DNA of 11,148 bases. Origin: Candidatus Peregrinibacteria bacterium. GTDB taxonomy: Bacteria > Patescibacteriota > Gracilibacteria > UBA1369 > LOWO2-01-FULL-3. The stretch covers positions 1-11,148 of the forward strand of contig WJKQ01000064.1 in assembly GCA_014728975.1 (NCBI GenBank). The letters run 5' to 3'. The translations under genes and the position numbers were made by a program. The notes beneath the pieces were generated by a model. It was not told the origin of the DNA. It saw only the letters and a program-made list of their open reading frames with translations, and ran no database searches. Each line of letters starts with the position of its first letter. Position 1 is the stretch's first letter. Below, piece by piece: positions 5,088 to 11,148 of this stretch.

Positions 5088-7166
5088 ATGAAATTATTAA
5101 ACTCTTCTTTGTTTACAGTGTTATTATTTGTTTATTTTTCTGTTCCTGTATTTGCGGAAAAACATATATTTGAATCATTCATAGCCACCGAAACAAATAA
5201 AATTGAACTTATCGGAGGAAGTAAAGGCGGGCAATTTGGTGCTGATATCGTTTCCGGTGATATTAATGGTGACGGGTATGACGATATTGTTGTTGGTTCA
5301 CCTTTTTCTTCATCAACACAAAGAGAATGGAACGGTACGGTATCTGTAATTTTTGGAAAATCCGATTTTGAAAAAGAAATATTTGATTTTAATCAAGTTT
5401 CTCCCGATATATTAATATCCGGAGAAAATTCCGGAGATCAATTGGGTTCAGCGGTTGCTCTGGGTGATTACAATAACGATGGTTTTGACGATATTGCTGT
5501 TGGAGCATTTAATGCGAAAAATTTGGATGACAGAACCGGTAAGGTATACATTTTTTACGGCAGGTCGGTTTGGGGTAATCAAAACATTGATCTTGCCTTT
5601 GATAACCCCAGCAGAGAATTAATTGGGAAGTCTGTTAATGGTGGATTTGGATTATCATTGGATACTATGGATCTAAATAATGATTCAATCGATGACTTAT
5701 TTATCGGTGCTCCGTTTGTTTCCACTTCGTCAAAAAATAATGCAGGGGCGGTGTATGTGTATTCTGGTACATCAAAAGGGCTTTCTTCCTATATTATGGC
5801 AGTTTTTTACGGCCTTAAGAATGATGAAAGATTTGGTTCGGCAATCAGCGGAGGCGATATTAATGGTGATGGATCAACAGATGTCGTTATTGGAGCGTAT
5901 CATGCAAACAATGAAGATTTAGCCAGATCCGGAAAAGCTTATATCTATACCGTTTTTGATAAATTTCCTTCTGCCGTTGTTAATCCAACCCATGTTTTAG
6001 AGGGGCTTGTAAGTAATTCCTGGTTTGGTTTTTCCGTTGATGTCGGTGATATTAATGGAGATCTTTTTGACGATATAGCTGTCGGTTCATTTCCTTATTC
6101 AGGCGATAAAACTACAAGCAGGGTTTCGGTTTACCATGGGAGTCCGGAATTTGATTATATTGTTGATACCGTTATAGACGATCCAATAAATGGTATTTTG
6201 TTAGGGGCAAATGTTCTTCTTGAAGATATTAATTCGGACGGTAAAGCTGAAATAATTGTTGGTGCTCCCGGCATTAATGAATTCACAAGCTATAAGGAAG
6301 GAAATGTTTATCTTATTTACAGTAACGATAATGGAAAGACGTTCAGGCACAGTATAAAAAATAAAGATGTGACATCCATTATTTATGGAGAAAAAGCAGA
6401 TGACTGGTTCGGCTACGATATTGAAAACCTGGATTTTAATGGAGACGGATTTCAAGATCTTGCTGTCGGATCGCGTTATTCCGATTCTTCCCGATCCGTC
6501 AATAACGGCAAAGTTTTTATCTTGTTTGGGAATAATAAGCCTTTTGGCAGTAAAAAAGAGGTTTTTTCTAATGGTTTTGTTACAAGAGCTGAATTTATCA
6601 GTTATGTAATCAAAAGGTTTGATTTGAAAAATAAAAGATCTGACGAAATAAAAAAATGTAAGGATCATAAAGAATTTTGTCTATTTAATTTTTTGGCAAT
6701 GTCTTCGTACGAGGACATTAAATTAGATCCAAATATTGTTCTTTACCCCGATATTCCATCGGATCATCCTTATTTTGAGGATATAACCATAGGAACGATG
6801 CTGGGACTAATTAACGGTTATTTAAGCGAAGAGGACAGTCCCTTCCGTCCGGAGTTTACAGTTTCAAGAATTCATGCTCTAAAAATAGTATTAGGTGCCG
6901 CTGAACTTGTACCTCCCAAATATAGATTTGAATTAATAAATATTTTAGGATCTCTTGAAAACCTCAGAAGTCAGCATTCATATTTTTCCGATGTGGATCC
7001 CAGGATTTCTCATATGTGGTGGTATCCGCGATATGTAAATTTTGCGGTAGAAAAAGGCATTTTGGACAATAGTGAATTATTCAGGCCCGATGATAATATT
7101 ACCTGGAATGAATTAAACAGATTGATCGACCGTACGTTGGAATATATTAATTCGCAAAATGCGTAA
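5088..7166 (+). CDS. Secreted FG-GAP beta-propeller protein with C-terminal SLH-like repeats
   Basis: The 692-residue protein begins with a signal peptide (hydrophobic core at 8-20, probable cleavage after VFA at 21-23). Seven FG-GAP/integrin-alpha-type repeats follow, with their calcium-binding loops at roughly 50-72, 119-140, 187-209, 249-270, 313-334, 372-394 and 441-462; DINGDGYDDIVVGSP is the clearest. Seven blades make a complete propeller. From about 496 the sequence changes to S-layer-homology-like repeats: 'FVTRAEFISYVIKRF', 'YFEDITIGTMLGLINGY...FRP', and 'YFSDVD...FAVEKGILDN...FRPDDNITWNE'. I infer a surface protein held to the cell wall or S-layer and displaying a ligand-binding propeller, perhaps for attachment. 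It heads an operon. The start follows the signal-peptide pattern; no Shine-Dalgarno is seen. Confidence 0.88.
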   Translation: MKLLNSSLFTVLLFVYFSVPVFAEKHIFESFIATETNKIELIGGSKGGQFGADIVSGDINGDGYDDIVVGSPFSSSTQREWNGTVSVIFGKSDFEKEIFDFNQVSPDILISGENSGDQLGSAVALGDYNNDGFDDIAVGAFNAKNLDDRTGKVYIFYGRSVWGNQNIDLAFDNPSRELIGKSVNGGFGLSLDTMDLNNDSIDDLFIGAPFVSTSSKNNAGAVYVYSGTSKGLSSYIMAVFYGLKNDERFGSAISGGDINGDGSTDVVIGAYHANNEDLARSGKAYIYTVFDKFPSAVVNPTHVLEGLVSNSWFGFSVDVGDINGDLFDDIAVGSFPYSGDKTTSRVSVYHGSPEFDYIVDTVIDDPINGILLGANVLLEDINSDGKAEIIVGAPGINEFTSYKEGNVYLIYSNDNGKTFRHSIKNKDVTSIIYGEKADDWFGYDIENLDFNGDGFQDLAVGSRYSDSSRSVNNGKVFILFGNNKPFGSKKEVFSNGFVTRAEFISYVIKRFDLKNKRSDEIKKCKDHKEFCLFNFLAMSSYEDIKLDPNIVLYPDIPSDHPYFEDITIGTMLGLINGYLSEEDSPFRPEFTVSRIHALKIVLGAAELVPPKYRFELINILGSLENLRSQHSYFSDVDPRISHMWWYPRYVNFAVEKGILDNSELFRPDDNITWNELNRLIDRTLEYINSQNA

Positions 7167-7689
7167 ATTATGTCACGCTGAGATACAAAAGATTAAGCCT
7201 TCAGTGTCAGAAGTTAAAAAAAAGAAACGTAATCCCATCTATGCAGTAATTGATAATGTCCGAAGTCTTTACAATGTAGGGGCTATTTTTCGAACTTCCG
7301 ACGCAGTTTTGCTAAAGAAACTTTATTTATGTGGTATTACAGGTTTTCCGCCGCGTAAAGAAATTTCAAAAACAGCTTTGGGAGCTGAAGAAACAGTTCC
7401 CTGGGAGCATTATGATGATTCGTTGGAAGTTATTAAAAAATTGAAAAAAAACGGCGTCAAAATAGCTGCCGTTGAATTAACGGATGAAAATATCAGGTAT
7501 GACAAAGCGGAATATAAATTTCCCGTCTGTTTTGTCTTTGGACATGAGGTTGAAGGAATTTCGGATGATGTTATACAATTTGTAGACTTTGCAGTATATT
7601 TACCTATGTCAGGGCGTGCGAATTCTTTGAATGTTGCGACATGTTATGGAATCATTATGTACGAAGCTCTAAAAAAAATTAAAAAATAA
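7159..7689 (+). CDS. SpoU/TrmH-family (SPOUT) RNA 2'-O-methyltransferase
   Basis: Enzymes of this family transfer a methyl group from S-adenosylmethionine to a ribose 2'-OH in tRNA or rRNA through a trefoil-knot fold. All three SpoU motifs are visible in the 176 residues: motif 1 'NVGAIFRTSDA' (Asn39, Arg45), motif 2 'FGHEVEGIS' (127-135) and motif 3 'LPMSGRANSLNVA' (148-160). The protein is short and lacks the extra N-terminal RNA-binding domain of RlmB or TsnR, so it is a minimal single-domain form; the target nucleotide cannot be told from sequence. It overlaps the preceding gene by 8 bp and ends one base before the next, so it belongs to the same operon although its function looks unrelated to the surface protein. 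Confidence 0.92.
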   Translation: MRKLCHAEIQKIKPSVSEVKKKKRNPIYAVIDNVRSLYNVGAIFRTSDAVLLKKLYLCGITGFPPRKEISKTALGAEETVPWEHYDDSLEVIKKLKKNGVKIAAVELTDENIRYDKAEYKFPVCFVFGHEVEGISDDVIQFVDFAVYLPMSGRANSLNVATCYGIIMYEALKKIKK

Positions 7690-7690
7690 T

Positions 7691-8662
7691 ATGTTTGGTT
7701 GGTGGAAAATAACTGTTTTTGGAATAATTTTTACAATATTTGTTCTTGTTTGGGTTTTTCTTTTTGGCCTTTCCTCAAACCAACCGGGATCTTTTTTTAA
7801 TAAGGGAAACAATGCAGTCTGGATTGCTCATGAGTGGGTTGGAGAACCCAAAAGTGATGAAGAAATCCAAGATTTTGTTGATAGTCTGAAAAAACACCAA
7901 ATAGGAACGGTTTTTGTACATACAGGTCCTCTTAAAGAAGATGGTACTGTTGACCCCGACACATATAAACATGCCATTAATTTTATTGATTCCGTAAAAA
8001 AATTTGATAAAAAGATCGATTATCAGGCATGGCTTGGACAGCTTAGAAGTAAAATTGATTTATCCGATGAAGAAGTCAGAAATAATATTAAAAATCTTTG
8101 TATTATTCTCACACAAATGGTCGGTTTTGACGGTATTCATTTTGATATTGAGCCGGTATGGGATGAAGATGAGGATTTTATAAAACTTTTAAAAGAGGTT
8201 CGAGAAGGTATTCCTGATAAATATTTATTGTCTGCGGCATTGGCTGAATTTATTCCCCAGTCATTTTTATGGTATGTTGAGAATGTTTACAGTTTTGAAA
8301 AATATAATAGCGAGGTAAACTATAAAAATGTTGCGAAATATGCTGATCAGATTATAGTGATGGTATACGATACCGGGATAAATAATGAATGGATTTACAG
8401 GTGGTTCATAAAAGAAGAAACAATCAGAGTAACCGATCTTTTAGAAAATAAGGAGGTGTTTATAGCAATTCCCTCGTATGATGAAGAAAAAGAAGGTTTT
8501 AATCCCAAAGCCGAAAATATGGAAAACGGATTAAAAGGTATAATAAAGGGATTAAATAATTTCAGAAGTAATGAAAATAGCTTTGCGGGGGTTGCAATAT
8601 ATCCTTATTGGGAAATAGACAAAGAAGAATGGAAAATGTATGAAGAATTGTGGCTTAAATAA
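7691..8662 (+). CDS. Membrane-anchored GH18-like (chitinase-superfamily) TIM-barrel protein
   Basis: The 323-residue protein has one N-terminal membrane helix (about 7-27), then an extracytoplasmic domain. The segment 'GFDGIHFDIEPV' (145-156) matches the GH18 catalytic pattern DGxDxDxE, with Asp147, Asp152 and the putative acid Glu154 kept but the middle Asp replaced by His150. Other barrel-like landmarks are 'IGTVFVHTG' (71-79), 'QIIVMVYDTG' (220-229) and 'GVAIYPYWEID' (300-310). GH18 members cut N-acetylglucosamine polymers or act as non-catalytic lectins. A role in cleaving or binding a cell-wall or host glycan is inference. Spacing of one base upstream and two downstream places it inside the operon. 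No Shine-Dalgarno precedes the ATG. Superfamily call is probable; activity is open. Confidence 0.72.
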   Translation: MFGWWKITVFGIIFTIFVLVWVFLFGLSSNQPGSFFNKGNNAVWIAHEWVGEPKSDEEIQDFVDSLKKHQIGTVFVHTGPLKEDGTVDPDTYKHAINFIDSVKKFDKKIDYQAWLGQLRSKIDLSDEEVRNNIKNLCIILTQMVGFDGIHFDIEPVWDEDEDFIKLLKEVREGIPDKYLLSAALAEFIPQSFLWYVENVYSFEKYNSEVNYKNVAKYADQIIVMVYDTGINNEWIYRWFIKEETIRVTDLLENKEVFIAIPSYDEEKEGFNPKAENMENGLKGIIKGLNNFRSNENSFAGVAIYPYWEIDKEEWKMYEELWLK

Positions 8663-8664
8663 TT

Positions 8665-9117
8665 ATGTTAATTTTTGATATTACAAACGAGACGGATGTT
8701 AAGGTTCCAAAAGACTTTTTTCAGAAATATGTTGATAAACTTTATCGGCTTTTGAATGTAAAGATAGATAATGATTTATTGGGTCGAGACGGAACGATCG
8801 ATCTTGTTCTCACCGATGACAAAACCGTTCAGGCTTTGAACAGGGAATACAGAGGAATAAATAAGCCAACCGATGTTATTTCCTTTGCGTATCTTGAGGT
8901 TACAGAATATGAAAAAGAAAAAGGTGATATTATTGTCGGAGATATTTTTATCTCCGCTGATACGGCCAAAAAACAGGCAAAAAAGAAAAAACACAGTCTA
9001 AAAAAGGAGCTTGCAATTCTTTTTGTACATGGTTTACTGCATCTTTTTGGTTTTGATCATCAGTCAAAAAAACAGGAAGCTGAGATGGAAAAATGGGCTA
9101 AAAAGCTTTTGTCCTAA
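8665..9117 (+). CDS. ybeY: Endoribonuclease YbeY (rRNA maturation factor)
   Basis: YbeY is a zinc-dependent single-strand RNase that takes part in 16S rRNA 3'-end maturation and ribosome quality control. The zinc motif HGxLHLxGxDH is intact: 'HGLLHLFGFDH' at 122-132, with His122, His126 and His132. The upstream conserved block 'LNREYRGINKPTDVISFAY' (58-76) contains the family's typical TDVLSF-like stretch. The length of 150 residues is normal. The N-terminus reads as a start at MLIFDITNE. It is the last gene of the plus-strand operon, two bases after the GH18-like gene, and its stop overlaps the stop of the convergent TrmB-like remnant by three bases. Confidence 0.95.
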   Translation: MLIFDITNETDVKVPKDFFQKYVDKLYRLLNVKIDNDLLGRDGTIDLVLTDDKTVQALNREYRGINKPTDVISFAYLEVTEYEKEKGDIIVGDIFISADTAKKQAKKKKHSLKKELAILFVHGLLHLFGFDHQSKKQEAEMEKWAKKLLS

Positions 9118-9136
9118 TTTTTTTTAGTTTTAGGAC
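9111..9136. repeat. Inverted repeat across two convergent stop codons
   Basis: GTCCTAA (9111-9117) and TTAGGAC (9130-9136) are perfect 7-bp inverted arms around a 12-nt T-rich loop. The left arm contains the ybeY stop. It could fold in transcripts from either strand and limit read-through between convergent genes, but the U-tract lies in the loop rather than after the stem, so it is not a classic intrinsic terminator. Confidence 0.35.
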
Positions 9137-9626
9137 TTTCCCACATGTATTCAAACATTGTGCGGATCATTTTTGTAAGTTCGCGGCTTTCTATCATTAA
9201 GCCCGTGAGGCCGGTTTCTTTGTTAAACATGGTTATTACTATGCGGTTATTGTAAGTTTCGATGTTTCCGCCAAAATCAAACCCTTTCTCTTTTATTAAC
9301 CTGATTTTTTTGAAGCGGTTTTTGGCATAAGCTCCTTCTGTCCAATTCTTGGTATAATCGCTTTCCACAGCTATCTGCCGGATGGAAATATTATACTTTT
9401 TACGATGTTTCAATAGTTTTTCTCTAACCTTAACAGGATAAACATCATAATGTTCGCTCCATGAAGCGTATTCCAGGCAATCTTCATCTGCTTCGCCTTT
9501 TCCGTACATTTTTAAATACATTTCTTCAAGATGCCCGGGATTATCAAAAAATTCCACTTTTGGTTTTACTTTTTTGGCTTCGTAAAGGTATCTAAGTTCA
9601 GGAAGAAGATTTTCCAGAATTCGCAA
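9114..9626 (-). pseudogene. C-terminal part of a TrmB-like regulator, cut off by an in-frame stop
   Basis: This is the effector-type half of a TrmB-like regulator: a helix 'LENLLPELRYLYEAKK', then 'PKVEFFDNPGHLEEMYLKMY', and at the end 'NRIVITMFNKETGLTGLMIE' and 'IRTMFEYMWES', all typical of CPR TrmB-like proteins downstream of the helix-turn-helix. It is in the same frame as the helix-turn-helix ORF (9636-9902) and only a TAA at 9636-9638 and three codons separate them. The first possible initiator is TTG at 9626, without Shine-Dalgarno, so separate translation is doubtful. Together the parts would give about 262 residues, a full-length regulator. Loss of function by a single nonsense change is the simplest reading. 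Confidence 0.75.
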
Positions 9627-9635
9627 CGTGCGTTT

Positions 9636-9902
9636 TTATCTAAATATTCTTTCTTCAAGTATTTCAGTCAATCTTTCCGGTTCCGCGGCAATATAATAAC
9701 GTGTTTTATCCTTTACATAAAACCTTACAAGCCCTTTTTTTTGAAGGCTTTCAAGGATATCGTAGATTGTTGTTCTATTTAAATTTGTTTTTTTTGCTAT
9801 CCATTGCACAGTTGTGTGTTCAAGCTGGAGTAAAGCCAGATAAACCTGTGTTTCCTTTTCAGAAAGTCCTATTTCTGTTAATATTTTTTGAATAGTCGCC
9901 AT
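9636..9902 (-). CDS. TrmB-type helix-turn-helix domain (N-terminal part of a split regulator)
   Basis: The 88 residues form a TrmB/archaeal-type winged helix-turn-helix: 'LTEIGLSEKETQVYLALLQL' (8-27), recognition helix 'LNRTTIYDILESLQKKGLV' (41-59) and wing 'VKDKTRYYIAAEPERL' (63-78). Such domains bind operator DNA as dimers. The reading ends at TAA (9638-9636), just where the family normally continues into a long helix and effector domain, and that part follows in the same frame. A bare helix-turn-helix might still be made and bind DNA, but without the dimerisation helix this is uncertain. A -35/-10 pair lies upstream. A GAGGAG sequence occurs about 21 nt before the ATG, too far to be a normal ribosome-binding site. 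Confidence 0.8.
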   Translation of the reverse strand: MATIQKILTEIGLSEKETQVYLALLQLEHTTVQWIAKKTNLNRTTIYDILESLQKKGLVRFYVKDKTRYYIAAEPERLTEILEERIFR

Positions 9903-9935
9903 TTTAAATTGGTGTTGTGGAATCTCCTCGACATT

Positions 9936-9964
9936 ATTTTACCCTTTATTTACGCATTATTCAA
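9936..9964 (-). promoter_or_regulatory. Predicted promoter of the split TrmB-like gene
   Basis: On the minus strand TTGAAT (9964-9959) and TAAAAT (9941-9936) have a 17-bp spacer and match the sigma70 consensus well. Predicted start is near 9929, leaving about 27 nt before the ATG at 9902. It is divergent from the plus-strand promoter at 9985-10012, so the two genes may share control. Confidence 0.55.
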
Positions 9965-9984
9965 TCTTTTTGTGTGGGTATTTA

Positions 9985-10012
9985 TTGACACCGATTTTGT
10001 ATAGCTTAATAT
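9985..10012 (+). promoter_or_regulatory. Predicted strong sigma70-type promoter
   Basis: A perfect TTGACA (9985-9990) and TAATAT (10007-10012) with a 16-bp spacer. Predicted start is near 10019. Downstream lie only a doubtful 64-codon frame and the broken zinc-ribbon gene, so the promoter is better preserved than what it drives. Confidence 0.5.
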
Positions 10013-10046
10013 TGAAATCTCCTTTATTTTATAACTAATATTCAAA

Positions 10047-10241
10047 ATGAACCAAAATACACTGTCAAAAAATGAAAACATAGGCTGTGATGCCCTTATT
10101 ACTGCGGAAATCGCGACTGTTCAAAATCCGGAAGATAGATTAGAAGGTTTTTACACTCAAAGAGAAGCTGTAAATGAAACAGTAACTGCAACAGGTGCAG
10201 GTATTAGAATTGTTGTGCCCGGATTAAGAACAATTTTATAA
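10047..10241 (+). CDS. Doubtful small ORF (64 codons)
   Basis: An ATG-started frame lies about 28 nt after the predicted start site of the strong promoter. The product (MNQNTLSKNENIGCDALIT..., ending GIRIVVPGLRTIL) has no signal peptide, membrane segment or motif that I recognise, and no Shine-Dalgarno. Its 3' part overlaps the decayed zinc-ribbon gene in another frame; the end 'IRIVVPG' may itself be frame-shifted remains of that gene. It could be a small protein, or the 5' part of a frame-disrupted fusion, or chance. I lean to chance. Confidence 0.25.
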   Translation: MNQNTLSKNENIGCDALITAEIATVQNPEDRLEGFYTQREAVNETVTATGAGIRIVVPGLRTIL

Positions 10242-10431
10242 AAGAAAGAAACTGCCCAAGCCTGAAAACTGTCCTGAATGCAGGCAAAAAAGACGGCTAA
10301 GCCTTCGAAATGAGAGGAAACTTTATAAGCGCAAATGTGATAAATGTCATATAGATATCATCAGTACTTATCGCAAAGACAGCCCTTACAAGATTTATTG
10401 TCAGGAATGTTTTTGGGAATATTTGGGTTAA
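10174..10431 (+). pseudogene. Decayed zinc-ribbon protein gene
   Basis: From 10228 to 10431 one frame reads EQFYKRKKLPKPENCPECRQ, KRRLSLRNERKLYKRKCDKC and HIDIISTYRKDSPYKIYCQEC, then FWEYLG and TAA. It has CPxCR, RNERxLYxRxCDxC and YCxEC pairs and resembles a zinc-ribbon domain I associate with CPR genomes. No ATG, GTG or TTG precedes it in that open stretch. The upstream ATG at 10174 is in the same frame but meets TAA at 10183 and 10225. A CxxC pair (NCNRCR, 10187-10198) lies in another frame, 71 nt before the next CxxC, where 72 (24 codons) would fit the family spacing. This points to compensating indels plus a stop. It also ends just after 'CFW', where relatives as I recall them continue. 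Function of the family is unknown. Confidence 0.6.
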
Positions 10432-10802
10432 AACATTTCATCCAGGTCGACGTTCTGCCAGTCTTCAGAATAAGGCGATTTCTTTTTGAGGTTGATTCGT
10501 ATACGAGGGGTTTCCAGTTCTTCGAGATGTTTTTGCTTTCCCGGTCCCTGAAGAAGATGTGTTTCGACATTGCGCGTCAGTTGAAAATCGGTTTTGTTGA
10601 GTGTGAATTCGATGATTCTTTGGGATCCGATTTCAAATTCTTCCATACCAATTTCAGTATATAAAGGGTGCGTTTCGTCTTTTTCAATTTCTCCGTCTGA
10701 AGATTTTATCCTTTCGATTATTCGTTCAAAAGCTTCATCACGCGCCGCCGCCTTTGTTTGGGCAATTTCGCGAAGTCCTTTTTTTTCTCCTCCTATTCCC
10801 AT
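10428..10802 (-). CDS. Conserved-looking hypothetical protein
   Basis: The 124-residue protein is not assignable to a named family. It starts with a Gly/Lys-rich stretch (MGIGGEKKG), then a charged, Ala-rich helix 'REIAQTKAAARDEAFERIIERI', an acidic middle ('DGEIEKDETHPLYTEIG') and a C-terminal part 'TDFQLTRNVETHLLQGPGKQ' with 'LEELETPRIRINLKKK', ending in an acidic tail DLDEMF. No signal peptide or membrane helix is visible, so it is probably cytoplasmic. Codon use looks like that of neighbouring genes, with more G+C, and a good promoter lies directly upstream, which supports a real gene. Its stop shares bases with the zinc-ribbon pseudogene stop (TTAA at 10428-10431). Confidence 0.7.
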   Translation of the reverse strand: MGIGGEKKGLREIAQTKAAARDEAFERIIERIKSSDGEIEKDETHPLYTEIGMEEFEIGSQRIIEFTLNKTDFQLTRNVETHLLQGPGKQKHLEELETPRIRINLKKKSPYSEDWQNVDLDEMF

Positions 10803-10808
10803 GTTTAT

Positions 10809-10837
10809 ATTTTACCAGTAAATAATTTTGATCTCAA
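10809..10837 (-). promoter_or_regulatory. Predicted leaderless promoter of the hypothetical gene
   Basis: On the minus strand TTGAGA (10837-10832) and TAAAAT (10814-10809) are 17 bp apart. Six bases separate the -10 from the ATG, so a start seven bases after it falls on the A of the ATG at 10802. This predicts a leaderless mRNA. Confidence 0.55.
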
Positions 10838-10852
10838 TGAAATGGTGTTTAT

Positions 10853-10881
10853 TTGACAGAATTATTAATTTTAAATAACAT
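10853..10881 (+). promoter_or_regulatory. Predicted promoter of the lipoprotein gene
   Basis: A perfect TTGACA (10853-10858) and TAACAT (10876-10881, 4/6) with a 17-bp spacer. Predicted start is near 10888, giving a leader of about 24 nt before the ATG at 10912. The leader has no Shine-Dalgarno. Confidence 0.5.
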
Positions 10882-10911
10882 TCGTAGGCTTAAATAAATA
10901 ACAAAATTCTT

Positions 10912-11148
10912 ATGAAAAAAATATTTATTTCTATTTTGTCTGTTCTTTTATTATTTGGAATAACAGGCTGCAGCTGGTTTGTTGAAGAGCCTGAAAGAAG
11001 TCCGGAAGAAATTGTACGGGAAGCTTTTAATAATATATACGACGTAAAATCCTTAAGTTATAATTTTTATCTGACCGGTATTGTTGATCCGCCTGCCGGA
11101 GAGGGTGAGTCTTATGATTTTTTTATTAGTTTTGAAGGTAATCAGGAC
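10912..11148 (+). CDS. Lipoprotein (N-terminal part, runs off the window)
   Basis: The first 79 codons are present and the frame is open at the window edge. The start MKKIFISILSVLLLFGITGC is a type II signal peptide with lipobox ITGC, so Cys20 should be lipidated and the protein anchored outside the cytoplasmic membrane. After it comes 'EEPERSPEEIVREAFNNIYD' and 'VKSLSYNFYLTG', a pattern seen in LolA/LppX-like or DUF6612-like lipoproteins, which fold as an open beta-barrel half around hydrophobic ligands. That family link is tentative because most of the protein is missing. Confidence 0.85.
   Translation, partial: MKKIFISILSVLLLFGITGCSWFVEEPERSPEEIVREAFNNIYDVKSLSYNFYLTGIVDPPAGEGESYDFFISFEGNQD

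Noticed and set aside
9636..9638. Recoded stop codon (alternative genetic code) in the TrmB-like gene
   Set aside because: The stop is TAA, the normal terminator of most genes here, not TGA. murI ends in TGA, which fits the standard bacterial code.
10344..10821. Plus-strand open frames opposite the hypothetical gene at 10428-10802
   Set aside because: The minus-strand frame has a good promoter and plausible soluble-protein composition; the plus-strand frames read as Phe/Ser-rich complements of it.
1..11148. tRNA, rRNA, insertion sequence or phage genes
   Set aside because: I saw no cloverleaf sequences, transposase or integrase motifs, or terminal repeats in the window.

Overview
The window is AT-rich bacterial DNA, about one third G+C by eye. 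It most resembles a member of the Candidate Phyla Radiation (Patescibacteria). Supporting points are a class I (archaeal-type) lysyl-tRNA synthetase tail, CPR-style surface proteins (FG-GAP propeller plus SLH-like repeats), a TrmB-like regulator, a remnant of a zinc-ribbon protein I associate with CPR genomes, and no Shine-Dalgarno sequence at a usable distance before any start codon. murI ends in TGA, which argues for the standard code rather than the UGA-glycine code of Gracilibacteria/SR1. The phylum is an inference from gene content; no rRNA is present.

Layout. 1-224: end of class I lysyl-tRNA synthetase, followed after one base by guaA (226-2028), a long-form GMP synthetase. murI (2033-2845, minus) converges on guaA. 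A divergent promoter region (2846-2952) leads to two overlapping DUF881 membrane proteins (2953-4291). On the opposite strand, converging on them, lies a gene for a predicted membrane-anchored DNA-binding protein (4293-4928): N-terminal helix-turn-helix, low-complexity linker, coiled coil, C-terminal membrane helix. Next is a compact plus-strand operon (5088-9117): secreted propeller/SLH-like protein, SpoU-type RNA methyltransferase, membrane-anchored GH18-like protein, and ybeY. From 9114 to about 10431 the content looks decayed: a TrmB-like regulator split by one in-frame TAA, and a zinc-ribbon gene broken by stops and frame changes. A conserved-looking hypothetical gene (10428-10802, minus) and the start of a lipoprotein gene (10912 onward) close the window.

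The strongest unexplained signal is a cluster of TGTCTA/TAGACA motifs between 4640 and 5020. In front of the helix-turn-helix gene six half-sites form a symmetric array with strict 11-bp spacing (4934-4987). More copies, in both orientations and in different reading registers, lie inside that gene's own linker-coding segment. The simplest reading is an autoregulated or DNA-tethering system in which a membrane-anchored protein binds a site cluster that includes its own gene. This is inference and needs binding data.

Several promoters can be proposed from -35/-10 pairs with 16-17 bp spacers. Two of them (for the genes at 2953 and 10802) place the predicted transcription start on the A of the ATG, so leaderless transcripts are likely, in keeping with the lack of Shine-Dalgarno sequences.
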